NCBI GenBank assembly: GCA_947492185.1 | Contig: CANLMR010000006.1 | Coordinates: forward strand, 148,277 to 212,276 | Length of the DNA: 64,000 nt | From: an uncultured Tenacibaculum sp. | GTDB taxonomy: Bacteria > Bacteroidota > Bacteroidia > Flavobacteriales > Flavobacteriaceae | Direction of reading: 5' to 3' | Part shown: positions 36,151-44,244 of the stretch, in pieces | Position numbering within the stretch: the first letter of the stretch is position 1 | Layout of the letters: each line of letters opens with the position of its first letter | Position numbers and translations under genes: made by a program | The notes under the pieces: generated by a model | Databases searched by the model: none | The model's input: only the letters and a program-made list of their open reading frames with translations | What the model was told of the DNA's origin: nothing

Positions 36151-36180
36151 AAAAGATGTACTTAGGTACATCTTTTTGTT
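36151..36180 (+). terminator. Terminator after the OMP gene
   Basis: AAAAGATGTAC / GTACATCTTTTT with a TTAG loop. Confidence 0.9.
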
Positions 36181-36204
36181 TTATAAAACAATACACTACT
36201 TTTG
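36175..36204 (+). promoter_or_regulatory. rdgB promoter
   Basis: TTTG 36175-36178 and TACTTTTG 36197-36204, spacer 18 bp; the -33 element is in the T-run of the preceding terminator, the same arrangement as at sdaA. Confidence 0.7.
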
Positions 36205-36223
36205 CTGCTTTACCAAATTATCT

Positions 36224-36799
36224 ATGAAACTTGTATTTGCAACCAATAACCTAAACAAACTCAAAGAGGTTCAAGAAATGTTACCTGAATCTATAGAACT
36301 ATTATCGTTAAAAGATATTGGTTGTTTTGAAGATATTGAAGAAACTGCTACTACCTTAGAAGGCAATGCACAAATTAAAGCAAATCATATTACTAATAAG
36401 TATAAATATAATTGTTTTGCAGATGATACTGGACTAGAAGTTATGGCTTTAAACGGTGAACCTGGAGTTTACTCTGCTCGTTACGCTGGAGAACCAGCCA
36501 ATGCAGAGAAAAACATGCAAAAGTTACTTCAAAACTTAAACTCTAACACAAAAAGAGATGCTCATTTTAAGACTTCAATTTGTTTAAATCTAGATGGAAA
36601 ACAATACCTATTTAATGGTATTTGTAAAGGGGGAATTTTAACTGAAAAGAAAGGTGAAAAAGGTTTTGGTTATGATCCTATTTTTCAACCAGAAGGATAT
36701 GAAAAGTCGTTTGCTGAAATGAGTTCTGAAGAAAAAAATAAAATTAGCCACAGAGGTTTAGCCATCAAAAAACTTATTGATTTTTTAAAAACGTATTAA
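36224..36799 (+). CDS. rdgB: Non-canonical purine NTP pyrophosphatase (ITPase)
   Basis: 191 residues from the ATG at 36224; the ORF-track start at 36176 precedes the promoter. Hydrolyses dITP/XTP to the monophosphate and keeps inosine out of DNA. '[20 protein letters not shown]', '[25 protein letters not shown]' and '[35 protein letters not shown]' are the complete Ham1/RdgB signature. First gene of a likely operon with the transporter genes (27 bp gap). Confidence 0.97.
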   Translation: MKLVFATNNLNKLKEVQEMLPESIELLSLKDIGCFEDIEETATTLEGNAQIKANHITNKYKYNCFADDTGLEVMALNGEPGVYSARYAGEPANAEKNMQKLLQNLNSNTKRDAHFKTSICLNLDGKQYLFNGICKGGILTEKKGEKGFGYDPIFQPEGYEKSFAEMSSEEKNKISHRGLAIKKLIDFLKTY

Positions 36800-36826
36800 T
36801 CCACTTACTTTACAGTAAATCTTAAA

Positions 36827-37858
36827 ATGGAGAATCATAAAACTTATATTAAACAATTTACTCTACTCGGAATCCTATTGATTTTGATAAGTTTTTTTAA
36901 TATTAGTATTGGTTCTATATACATTCCATTGCCAGAAATTTTCAAAACACTAGTAGGGCAAACACCTGTAAAATCAAGCTGGGAAACAATTATCCTAAAT
37001 TACAGATTACCAAAAACAATTACTGCAATATTAGTAGGTTCTGGGCTTGCTGTTAGCGGTTTATTGATGCAAACATTATTTAGAAACCCACTTGCAGGTC
37101 CTTTTGTATTAGGTATATCTTCTGGTGCAAGTTTAGGTGTTGCCTTATTTTTATTAGGCAGTAGTCTTTTAGGTGGCCTTTTTAGTTTTTCTGCTTTTTT
37201 AAGTTGGGGTTTACCACTAGCATCAAGCTTTGGAGCTTTTATGGTTTTACTCGCTGTAATAATTGCCTCCAACAAAGTAAGAAACACTATGTCTATTTTA
37301 ATTATCGGGTTAATGTTTGGCTCATTAGCTTCAGCTTTAATTAGTGTACTCTCTTTTTTTAGTGAGGCTGAACAAATTAAACAATTTGTATTTTGGGGAT
37401 TTGGAAGTTTAGGGAATTTAACCTGGAATGAAATCTTAATTTTCTTCGGAATATTTAGTATTGCAGCTCTAGGTATATTTATTTCTATAAAACCATTAAA
37501 TAGTTTTTTACTTGGAGAAAACTATGCAAAAAGCTTAGGAATCAACACCAAGAAAAGCAGAAATATTATTTTAATTATAACAAGTTTATTAACTGGTGTT
37601 ATCACAGCATTTTGTGGTCCAATTGCTTTTATTGGTTTAGCTGTTCCACATATTACCAAATTGATATTTAAAACCTCAAATCATAAAATTTTAGTTCCTG
37701 CTGTGGCAATATTAGGAGGAATCATTTTATTACTTTGTGATAGTATTGCTCAGTTACCAAACAATGAATTTACATTGCCAATTAATGCTATTACTTCTTT
37801 ATTTGGAGCACCAGTAGTAATATGGTTATTAATTAGAAAAAAGAAAATATACGTTTAA
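36827..37858 (+). CDS. FecCD-family ABC transporter permease
   Basis: 343 residues, about nine to ten membrane helices. Family segments: 'LNYRLPKTITAILVGSGLAVSGLLMQTLFRNPLA' (N-terminal signature, shortened: 'RNPLAGPFVLGISSGASLG'), 'FWGFGSLGNLTW', 'GPIAFIGLAVPHITKLIF' and the coupling-helix region. Such permeases import iron-siderophore, haem or cobalamin through the inner membrane. The ATPase gene follows after 17 bp; no periplasmic binding protein is encoded nearby, so the substrate remains open. Confidence 0.95.
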   Translation: MENHKTYIKQFTLLGILLILISFFNISIGSIYIPLPEIFKTLVGQTPVKSSWETIILNYRLPKTITAILVGSGLAVSGLLMQTLFRNPLAGPFVLGISSGASLGVALFLLGSSLLGGLFSFSAFLSWGLPLASSFGAFMVLLAVIIASNKVRNTMSILIIGLMFGSLASALISVLSFFSEAEQIKQFVFWGFGSLGNLTWNEILIFFGIFSIAALGIFISIKPLNSFLLGENYAKSLGINTKKSRNIILIITSLLTGVITAFCGPIAFIGLAVPHITKLIFKTSNHKILVPAVAILGGIILLLCDSIAQLPNNEFTLPINAITSLFGAPVVIWLLIRKKKIYV

Positions 37859-37875
37859 AATAAATCTATAAAAGT

Positions 37876-38673
37876 ATTTCAAACAAAAACGAACATATAA
37901 TTTTACAAACTCAGAATTTATCTATAGGATATATTTCTAAAAAAACTAAAAAAGTACTGCTTGATTCTATTAACTTAGATATCAAAAAAGGTGAATTTGT
38001 TGCTTTACTTGGGAAAAATGGAGCTGGAAAATCTACCTTGTTAAGAACAATAAGTAAAGTTCAAGATAAATTAGTCGGTAACATTATTATTAATCAAAAA
38101 AAACTAGACGATTATTCTCAACATGAATTAGCTAAAACTATGAGTGTAGTTTTAACAGAACGTTTACCTGAGAGTCAATTAACTGTATTTGAAATTGTTG
38201 CACTAGGGAGACAACCCTACACAAATTGGTTGGATAAATTATCAAAAGAAGATATTAAAAAAGTACTTCATGCATTAGAACTTACTAATGTTTTACATTT
38301 AAAAGACCGCCCTTTTTACAAGTTAAGTGATGGACAATTACAACGCGTACTTATAGCTAGAGCATTAGCTCAAGATACAGAAATCATTATACTTGACGAA
38401 CCTACAGCACATCTAGACATTCATCATACTTATAAGATATTCTCACTGTTACAAGAACTGGTAAAAACAACAAAAAAAACAATACTTATTTCAACTCATG
38501 AAGTAAATCTAGCCTTAAAACTTGCTGATTCATTTGTACTAATCTCAAATGAAAAGTTGCATAGTGGTAATGCAAAAGAATTGATGAAACAAAATGCTTT
38601 TTCAACATTATTTCCTAAAGAACTTATTAGTTTTAACAAAAATTTACAACAGTTCGTCATCAACAAAAATTAA
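37876..38673 (+). CDS. FecE-type ABC transporter ATP-binding protein, probable AUU start
   Basis: The ORF track begins at TTG 38038, which would cut away most of the Walker A motif. The same frame is open back to a TAA at 37861 and encodes 'ALLGKNGAGKSTLLRTI' (Walker A) plus the usual N-terminal strand 'ILQTQNLSIGY'. There is no ATG, GTG or TTG in that stretch; the position where homologues begin is ATT at 37876 (then SNKNEHIILQTQ), giving 265 residues, the normal length. Signature 'KLSDGQLQRVLIARALAQD', Walker B 'IIILDEPTAHLD' and H-loop 'STHEVNLAL' are intact. It energises the FecCD-type permease 17 bp upstream. A sequencing error that destroyed an ATG is the alternative. Confidence 0.85.
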   Translation: MSNKNEHIILQTQNLSIGYISKKTKKVLLDSINLDIKKGEFVALLGKNGAGKSTLLRTISKVQDKLVGNIIINQKKLDDYSQHELAKTMSVVLTERLPESQLTVFEIVALGRQPYTNWLDKLSKEDIKKVLHALELTNVLHLKDRPFYKLSDGQLQRVLIARALAQDTEIIILDEPTAHLDIHHTYKIFSLLQELVKTTKKTILISTHEVNLALKLADSFVLISNEKLHSGNAKELMKQNAFSTLFPKELISFNKNLQQFVINKN

Positions 38674-38674
38674 A

Positions 38675-38705
38675 TTTGAGACTGCAAAAGATTTAAGTAT
38701 TTTTG
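38675..38705 (+). promoter_or_regulatory. Promoter of the M28 peptidase gene
   Basis: TTTG 38675-38678, 19-bp spacer, TATTTTTG 38698-38705: an exact consensus match; leader about 34 nt. Confidence 0.8.
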
Positions 38706-38745
38706 ATAACACATTAATTAGCTTAACAAAAGAATTTTAATTTAA

Positions 38746-39783
38746 ATGAAAAAAATAATTTTAGCTACTTGGGCATTAGCTGCTGTTGCATGTAGTACTA
38801 GTCAAAATGCCACTAAAAACACTAGTAGCAAAAAAACCGATAACAACCCTACAACATACGCAGAAACTATTACTGCTAAAGATTTAGGAAAACATTTATT
38901 CGTATACGCATCTGATGAATTTGAAGGCCGTAATACTGGTGAACCAGGACAAAAGAAAGCTGTTAATTATCTAAAAGATTTTTATATCAGTAAGGGAATA
39001 GCATCACCTTTAGGGGGAAATGATTACTTCCAAAAAGTACCTTCTTCTTATTTGAGTAATAATAGAAGAGGAATGAAGTTAAACGACTCTGAAAATGTTG
39101 TTGCATTTATTAAAGGAACTGAAAAACCTGATGAGATTATTGTAATTTCAGCACATTTAGATCACGAAGGAGTAAAAAATGGTGAAGTATATAATGGAGC
39201 TGATGATGACGGTTCTGGTACTGTTGCTATCTTAGAAATTGCAGAGGCATTCAAAAAAGCTGCAGAAGACGGAAACGGACCTAAACGTTCTATCTTATTT
39301 TTACACGTAACTGGTGAAGAAAAAGGTTTATTAGGTTCTAAATACTATACTGAGAATCCTATTTTCCCATTAAAAAACACAGTTACTGATTTAAATATAG
39401 ATATGATTGGTAGAATTGATGCTCGTCATAAAGGAAATCCAAACTATGTGTATTTGATTGGTTCAGATAAATTAAGTACTGAATTACATGAGCTTTCAGA
39501 ATCGGTAAATAAAAAATATATGAACATCGATTTAGATTATAAATACAATGATGAGAACGATCCAAATCGTTTTTATTATCGTTCAGACCATTATAATTTT
39601 GCTAAACATAACATTCCAATTATATTTTATTTTAATGGAACTCATGCTGATTACCATAGACCAACAGATACTCCAGATAAAATTAATTACGATTTATTAG
39701 AGAACAGAACACGTTTAGTTTTCTATACTGCTTGGGAAGTTGCAAACAGAGAAAATCGTATTGTAGTAGATAAGGCAAACTAA
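38746..39783 (+). CDS. M28 family aminopeptidase, lipoprotein
   Basis: 345 residues with lipobox 'LAAVAC' (Cys16), so envelope-anchored. The two-zinc site is complete: His in 'ISAHLDHEG', Asp in 'YNGADDDGSG', catalytic Glu pair in 'TGEEKGLLGSKYY', Asp in 'LNIDMIGRID' and His in 'RSDHYNFAKHNIP'. It removes N-terminal residues from peptides. Single gene with a perfect promoter and strong terminator. Confidence 0.95.
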   Translation: MKKIILATWALAAVACSTSQNATKNTSSKKTDNNPTTYAETITAKDLGKHLFVYASDEFEGRNTGEPGQKKAVNYLKDFYISKGIASPLGGNDYFQKVPSSYLSNNRRGMKLNDSENVVAFIKGTEKPDEIIVISAHLDHEGVKNGEVYNGADDDGSGTVAILEIAEAFKKAAEDGNGPKRSILFLHVTGEEKGLLGSKYYTENPIFPLKNTVTDLNIDMIGRIDARHKGNPNYVYLIGSDKLSTELHELSESVNKKYMNIDLDYKYNDENDPNRFYYRSDHYNFAKHNIPIIFYFNGTHADYHRPTDTPDKINYDLLENRTRLVFYTAWEVANRENRIVVDKAN

Positions 39784-39802
39784 TTAACAGAAACATTTTT
39801 TG

Positions 39803-39832
39803 AAAAACTCGCTTATTTGCGAGTTTTTTTTA
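39803..39832 (+). terminator. M28 peptidase terminator
   Basis: AAAAACTCGC / GCGAGTTTTT with a TTATTT loop and T-run. Confidence 0.9.
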
Positions 39833-39856
39833 TTTTTAAGGTAAACTAATCAACGT

Positions 39857-40219
39857 ATGGATTTAATAATAAAAGTTCTAATAGGAATTATCGCTGTATT
39901 TCATATTTATATTTTATGGTTTGAAATGTTTGCTTGGGAAACAAGAGGAAGAAAAGTTTTTAAACACTTTCCCGCTGAATTATTCCCTAAGACTAAAACA
40001 TTAGCAGCAAATCAAGGTTTGTATAATGGTTTTTTAGCGGCTGGACTAATTTGGACATTTTTTATTGAAAATGTAGAATGGAAAACTAATGTTTCTATTT
40101 TCTTTCTGAGCTGTGTTGCTACAGCAGGGGTATATGGAGCGTTATCTGCTAGTAAGAAAATTTTCTTCGTACAAGGATTACCAGCTATTATTGCTTTAAT
40201 CTTAATTTTATTAAAATAA
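39857..40219 (+). CDS. DUF1304 family membrane protein
   Basis: 120 residues with four predicted membrane helices ('IIKVLIGIIAVFHIYILWFEMFAW', 'GLYNGFLAAGLIWTFFI', 'VSIFFLSCVATAGVYGALSA', 'GLPAIIALILILL'). 'YIxxxExFAWxT' and 'ANQGLYNGFLAAGL' are the DUF1304 signature. Function unknown. Monocistronic; a copy of the dispersed repeat follows 5 bp after the stop. Confidence 0.93.
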   Translation: MDLIIKVLIGIIAVFHIYILWFEMFAWETRGRKVFKHFPAELFPKTKTLAANQGLYNGFLAAGLIWTFFIENVEWKTNVSIFFLSCVATAGVYGALSASKKIFFVQGLPAIIALILILLK

Positions 40220-40224
40220 AAACG

Positions 40225-40291
40225 GTCATTACGAAGTCTTTAAGACTGAAGTAATCTTTTATAGAGATTGCTTTATTTTATTCGCAATGAC
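40225..40291. repeat. Dispersed palindromic repeat, copy 1
   Basis: Ends are inverted: GTCATTACGAA at the left and TTCGCAATGAC at the right, with GAAGTAATCT / AGAGATTGCTT inner halves that also pair. See copies at 41131, 45267 and 45413. Confidence 0.75.
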
Positions 40292-40300
40292 TATACTATG

Positions 40301-41101
40301 TTATTTACTAATTGTTCGTAATCCTCTTTTTATTATATAGGCTGTTTCTTTCGAAGAAGATTCTTTTTCCCAACGATTGCAAACAGCTAAAACCCAATCT
40401 GGTTTAGATTTACTTGCATCGTTTAACCAATTTGCAACTGCATCTCTTACATATTTAGAATTATCTGACTTTAAAGGCTCTAAAAGTTCAATTCCCTTTT
40501 CTGGGTTTTCTTGAAATTCAGCAATCTTTTTTGTCCATACACCTACCGGACGCAATGACTCAACAGCATATCTTCTAACATTTTCATCTTCATTACTAGT
40601 CCATTCTGTTAATATTGAAATCGCCGTATCTAAATCTTCAATCATTCTCTCTTTAGTTGCAAATATCACAACTTCTCTGACTCCGAAATGAGTATCTGCT
40701 GCGTATTGTTGCATCACAGGTAGTAACGTTGAAACTTCATCATAATGTAAGCTTTCTGCCCAACACGACCAACAACGAACAACATCTGAAGTGTGATTCT
40801 TTAGAACTTTATATATTTCTTGATTTTGAGTTAATACTCCAAAATTTTGCCCAATAACTTTGGTATTACTATTAGCTGTAGGTTTTTTTTGTTGATTAAC
40901 TGCTGCTTGGAAATCAGAAAACCATTCAATTTTACCTAAATCATTCAACACTAATCTTAACAAAGCTAGTTGATCAACAGCTAACCATTCCATTAAGTTT
41001 TTGGTTTCTATTAAACCTTTATTCAAGTATTCAATAGCTTCTGGATTTAAATCTTTGATGCTTCTCGCTCCTTTTCTATTTAATATATATTCTGGTATCA
41101 T
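40301..41101 (-). CDS. DNA alkylation repair protein (HEAT-like, AlkD family)
   Basis: 266 residues of HEAT-like helical repeats: 'DVVRCWSCWAESLHYDEVSTLLPVMQQYAADTHFGVREVV', 'NEDENVRRYAVESLRPVGVW', 'SKYVRDAVANWLNDASKSKPDW' (each quoted only in part here as 'DTHFGVREVV', 'VRRYAVESLRPVGVW', 'YVRDAVANWLND'). The conserved Trp/Asp/Arg pattern is that of AlkC/AlkD-like glycosylases that excise N3/N7-alkylated purines without base flipping. Activity of this particular subgroup is inferred. Cytoplasmic, flanked on both sides by dispersed repeats. Confidence 0.88.
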   Translation of the reverse strand: MIPEYILNRKGARSIKDLNPEAIEYLNKGLIETKNLMEWLAVDQLALLRLVLNDLGKIEWFSDFQAAVNQQKKPTANSNTKVIGQNFGVLTQNQEIYKVLKNHTSDVVRCWSCWAESLHYDEVSTLLPVMQQYAADTHFGVREVVIFATKERMIEDLDTAISILTEWTSNEDENVRRYAVESLRPVGVWTKKIAEFQENPEKGIELLEPLKSDNSKYVRDAVANWLNDASKSKPDWVLAVCNRWEKESSSKETAYIIKRGLRTISK

Positions 41102-41130
41102 AATTTTACATTAACAAAAAATTTAACATC

Positions 41131-41226
41131 TGTCAAACTGTCCCGTCCCGAAGTTTCGGGATCGGGAATTTCAGTTTCTCATTAAGTTTAAGGATTATCA
41201 GATTCTGAAATAAATTCAGAATGACG
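41131..41226. repeat. Dispersed palindromic repeat, copy 2, with an internal GC-rich hairpin
   Basis: Left end TGTCAAACTG, right end CAGAATGACG (inverted). The right part reads GATTCTGAAATAAATTCAGAATGACG, as in copy 4. The left part holds a strong hairpin TCCCGTCCCGAAGTTTCGGGATCGGGA, far more GC-rich than its surroundings. Confidence 0.75.
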
Positions 41227-41246
41227 TTAAAAAAAATTCCCTTCTA

Positions 41247-42167
41247 TTATAAGATTGGCATACTTATATCGGTAATTAACTCTTCTGGAGCAGTATTTGA
41301 AGGATCATTATGATAAATCTCCATTGGAGAAGCTTTTTTATTTTTCTTAAATTCTTTATTACGCTCCATCATCATTACTGTAGTCCATGCATTACCTAAA
41401 TGATCGTACTTTCCTTTATGACGAACCGTATGCATTTTTAATTTTGGTAACGTTCCATAAAAAAAGTTCTCTGGAAGGTTTTCTGGTTTTGATCTTACAG
41501 GAAAACCCGCTACATAAACCACTTTATCTTTTACTAAATTAAACTTTTGATATTCTGAGAAAGGTAATCCAGAAACTTCAATATTATTTTTTCCAATAAA
41601 CTCGTTCAAATCGTTAAAATCTTTCTCCATAGCTTTATCTATATTAGAAAAAGGTGTGGTAGTTTTTATCCCGATAAAATCACAACCATCAAATTCATTA
41701 TCTCCAACAAATTCTAATTTACTATTAATTTTTCCATGTTCCAATTCTTCTTTAAGCATTTTAAGTCCTCTATCATAATCCATTCCTACATAAGTCTCCA
41801 TTGCTTTTTTCATCCAAAACATAAAAAATGGTAATGAACTATCCATTGTCCAGTTTACTTGAGTTTCATTTCCTTTTCCACTAAAGTTAAAAGCTACTTT
41901 AGCTTTAGATTTCCAAGGTTTTAAAAAAGTCAAATCATAATCTATTCGATTATCTTTTTCAGCAGTAACTTTCATTTCTCCACTACCTACTCTATTACCA
42001 TCCCATTTATAATATTTACCATCATTAGTATAGTTTATAGATGCATCTGGTTCACAAATTAGCCATGGTGACCAATTTTTCCAGTTATGAAAATCAGCTA
42101 AGAATTCTTTTACTTTTTTTTGAGAAGCATTAATAGTAATACTTTTATTTACATTCATTTTAGGCAT
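41247..42167 (-). CDS. SRPBCC domain fused to a GyrI-like effector-binding domain
   Basis: 306 residues. Residues 1-145 are a START/Bet v 1-like SRPBCC domain ('VNKSITINASQKKVKEFLADFHNWKNWSPW', partly quoted: 'FHNWKNWSPW', 'FSGKGNETQVNWTMD'). Residues 150-306 are a GyrI/AraC effector-binding-like domain ('CDFIGIKTTTPFSNIDKAM', 'GTLPKLKMHTVRHKGKYDHL'). Both are small-molecule-binding folds. No DNA-binding domain. The physiological ligand is unknown. Confidence 0.88.
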   Translation of the reverse strand: MPKMNVNKSITINASQKKVKEFLADFHNWKNWSPWLICEPDASINYTNDGKYYKWDGNRVGSGEMKVTAEKDNRIDYDLTFLKPWKSKAKVAFNFSGKGNETQVNWTMDSSLPFFMFWMKKAMETYVGMDYDRGLKMLKEELEHGKINSKLEFVGDNEFDGCDFIGIKTTTPFSNIDKAMEKDFNDLNEFIGKNNIEVSGLPFSEYQKFNLVKDKVVYVAGFPVRSKPENLPENFFYGTLPKLKMHTVRHKGKYDHLGNAWTTVMMMERNKEFKKNKKASPMEIYHNDPSNTAPEELITDISMPIL

Positions 42168-42227
42168 GGCAGTAGATTTTAGTTTCCTATAAAGTTATAA
42201 AAAAAGCCAATATCTAAACGTTAAAAA

Positions 42228-42680
42228 TTATACATCAAACTGAGTTAAATGATGATCTAAATGTTTATAAAATAAATTATTCCATTCTTGTTTGGTAAGT
42301 TTTCCAAAGGAATGTGATTCTTTTCCATCAAAATGAGCTTCTCCCAATTCTTGAGTTTTAACTATATAATCTATCAACCGTTTCTTTTCAGCTTCAAAAT
42401 TTCGTTCATCAGTTATTAAAAACTGCGGAGCAGTTCTACCATTTTTAGGATATGGTTTTTCTGAAACTACTTGTTTCTTCACCAATAACTTCAAGATAAA
42501 CTTTGTAAATCCATTTGGTTTAGGATGCTTGTCCGTATATACTCCTTCATAAGAAACCGAACAATGCGCCATCATTTGAGCAACATTCATTTTCCCCCAT
42601 TGAGGCTGTGTTTCTGTTGTAAGATTATTGATTCTTCCAACTACTTCATCAGTAACTTTTTTTGTGAAAATACTTTTCAT
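42228..42680 (-). CDS. DUF1569 (DinB-like) protein
   Basis: 150 residues, cytoplasmic. Family pattern: 'LTTETQPQWGKMNVAQMMAHCSVSYE', 'RTAPQFLITDERNFEAEKKRL', 'FGKLTKQEWNNLFYKHLDHHLTQF' (quoted in part: 'WGKMNVAQMMAHC', 'QEWNNLFYKHLDHHL'). The His residues in these segments form the DinB-type metal site (HxxxH near the C-terminus). DUF1569 members are probable metal-dependent enzymes of unknown substrate, related to the DinB/bacillithiol-transferase fold. Between holA and the SRPBCC gene on the same strand, gaps 25 and 60 bp. Confidence 0.9.
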   Translation of the reverse strand: MKSIFTKKVTDEVVGRINNLTTETQPQWGKMNVAQMMAHCSVSYEGVYTDKHPKPNGFTKFILKLLVKKQVVSEKPYPKNGRTAPQFLITDERNFEAEKKRLIDYIVKTQELGEAHFDGKESHSFGKLTKQEWNNLFYKHLDHHLTQFDV

Positions 42681-42705
42681 AATGTAATGGAATTTTAATT
42701 TTAAG

Positions 42706-43707
42706 TTAATGCAATATTTTAAATATTAATTCTTTTAAAATATCTCCATGTGTTTGGTTTGCTCCTACTCCTTTACTTTTTACATCAGCGTCACGTAAAA
42801 CACCAATTATTTGAGATACTTTACGCATTGGATAATTTCTTGATGCAGTAACATAATCATCAACAAAATAAGGATTCACACCTAATGCTCGTGCAACAGA
42901 TGCTTTCGACTTATCCTTTAATCCGTGATACAATAACATTTGAGTAAAAAAACTATTTAATAAAGAAATCGTCATTACCAAAGGATTGTTTTTTGGATTC
43001 TGACTAAAGTAGTTTATAATTCTATTTGCTTTAACCACATCTTTATTTCCTACTGCTTTTCGTAACTCAAAATTATTAAAGTCTTTAGAAATACCTATAT
43101 TTTCTTCTACATGTACCGGAGTTATAATCGTGCTCTCAGGTAACACTGAAATAAGTTTATCAAGCTCATTACTAATCTTACTCAAATCAGTACCCAAAAA
43201 TTCAACTAGCATTTGGCTTGCTTTTGGTTCAATAGCATATTTCTTTCCTCTTAATTCTTTAACAATCCAATCACCAACTTGATTTTCGTATAACTTTTTG
43301 CTCTCGTAAATTAATCCACTTTTCGCGACGGCCTTATAAACCTTTTTACGTTTATCAAGTTTTTTATACTTATAATTAAACACTAAAATAGTTGAAGGTT
43401 GCGGATTAGCCGCATAATTTTCTAATTTATCAATAGTTCTACTTAAATCTTGTGCTTCTTTTACAATAATTACTTGATGATCCGCCATCATTGGAAATCG
43501 TTTTGCTGAAGAGATAATTTCATCTATAGATACATCTCTACCATACATAACAATTTGATTAAATCCTTTTTCGGACTCATCTAAAATAGAATTCTCAATA
43601 AAATTTGAAATTTTATCAATATAATAAGGCTCCTCTCCCATTAAAAAATAAATAGGTTTTAATTTGCCTTGTTTAATATTATCAACTATTAGCTTAACGT
43701 CGTTCAT
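42706..43707 (-). CDS. holA: DNA polymerase III subunit delta
   Basis: 333 residues; wrench of the clamp loader that opens the beta sliding clamp. N-terminal 'IKQGKLKPIYFLMGEEPYYIDKIS' is the HolA signature (partly quoted), followed by 'MMADHQVIIVKEAQDL', 'LVFNYKYKKLDKR', 'ISNELDKLISVLP' and the C-terminal helical collar domain 'FFTQMLLYHGLKDKSKASVA'. Complete. Divergent from the HsdR-N protein gene; this pair is conserved in Bacteroidota. Confidence 0.96.
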   Translation of the reverse strand: MNDVKLIVDNIKQGKLKPIYFLMGEEPYYIDKISNFIENSILDESEKGFNQIVMYGRDVSIDEIISSAKRFPMMADHQVIIVKEAQDLSRTIDKLENYAANPQPSTILVFNYKYKKLDKRKKVYKAVAKSGLIYESKKLYENQVGDWIVKELRGKKYAIEPKASQMLVEFLGTDLSKISNELDKLISVLPESTIITPVHVEENIGISKDFNNFELRKAVGNKDVVKANRIINYFSQNPKNNPLVMTISLLNSFFTQMLLYHGLKDKSKASVARALGVNPYFVDDYVTASRNYPMRKVSQIIGVLRDADVKSKGVGANQTHGDILKELIFKILH

Positions 43708-43738
43708 TAATTTTTAAGTAGCGTATTTAAAAGATTGT

Positions 43739-43746
43739 TACTTTTG
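43739..43746 (+). promoter_or_regulatory. -7 box directly before the HsdR-N gene
   Basis: TACTTTTG ends 4 nt before the ATG at 43751, predicting a leaderless mRNA. Confidence 0.5.
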
Positions 43747-43750
43747 AATA

Positions 43751-44197
43751 ATGGAAAAACTGAATTTACCTTCATATCCTTTCAGAATCAAAAATAACGA
43801 AAAACACTATCTAATTTTTGATGAAATCCGAAAAAAATATATTGTTCTCACTCCAGAAGAATGGGTACGACAACATTATATCCATTTTTTATTGAAAGAA
43901 AAAAACTATCCAACATCTTTAGTTGCTGTAGAAAAACAATTTACCATAAACAACTTAAAAAAACGAACTGATATATTAGTTTTTTCTCGTGAAGGAACTG
44001 TTAATATTATTGTAGAATGTAAAGCTCCACATATAAAAATAACACAAGAAACTTTCGACCAAATAGCTCGGTATAATTTAAAACTTAATGCAAACTACTT
44101 AATTGTAACTAATGGGCTAGAACATTATTACTGTAAATTGGATACAGAAAATGAAACTTATGTTTTTTTAAAAGATATTCCTACTTATAAAATTTAA
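43751..44197 (+). CDS. Standalone HsdR N-terminal-domain protein (PD-(D/E)xK nuclease fold)
   Basis: 148 residues. It corresponds to only the N-terminal nuclease-like domain of type I restriction R subunits. The PD-(D/E)xK residues are visible: Asp in 'NLKKRTDILVF' and ExK in 'IIVECKAPHIKI'; the following 'ITQETFDQIARYNLKLNANYLIVTNG' is the conserved helix. No helicase, M or S subunit is nearby, so this is not a restriction system. Present beside holA in many Bacteroidota, which hints at a housekeeping DNA repair or processing role. Confidence 0.9.
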   Translation: MEKLNLPSYPFRIKNNEKHYLIFDEIRKKYIVLTPEEWVRQHYIHFLLKEKNYPTSLVAVEKQFTINNLKKRTDILVFSREGTVNIIVECKAPHIKITQETFDQIARYNLKLNANYLIVTNGLEHYYCKLDTENETYVFLKDIPTYKI

Positions 44198-44231
44198 TAC
44201 TTCTTTACATTTTAAAACCAGATTAATAGTG

Positions 44232-44239
44232 TAAGTTTG
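44232..44239 (+). promoter_or_regulatory. -7 box directly before the glycosyltransferase gene
   Basis: TAAGTTTG ends 5 nt before the TTG start at 44245, predicting a leaderless mRNA. Confidence 0.5.
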
Positions 44240-44244
44240 CGGAC

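Noticed and set aside
38038-38673. TTG start at 38038 for the transporter ATPase, as given in the ORF track
   Set aside because: It falls inside the Walker A motif; the frame upstream is open and encodes the missing N-terminal strand.
43751-44197. HsdR domain as part of a type I restriction system
   Set aside because: No M, S or helicase genes are present in the window.
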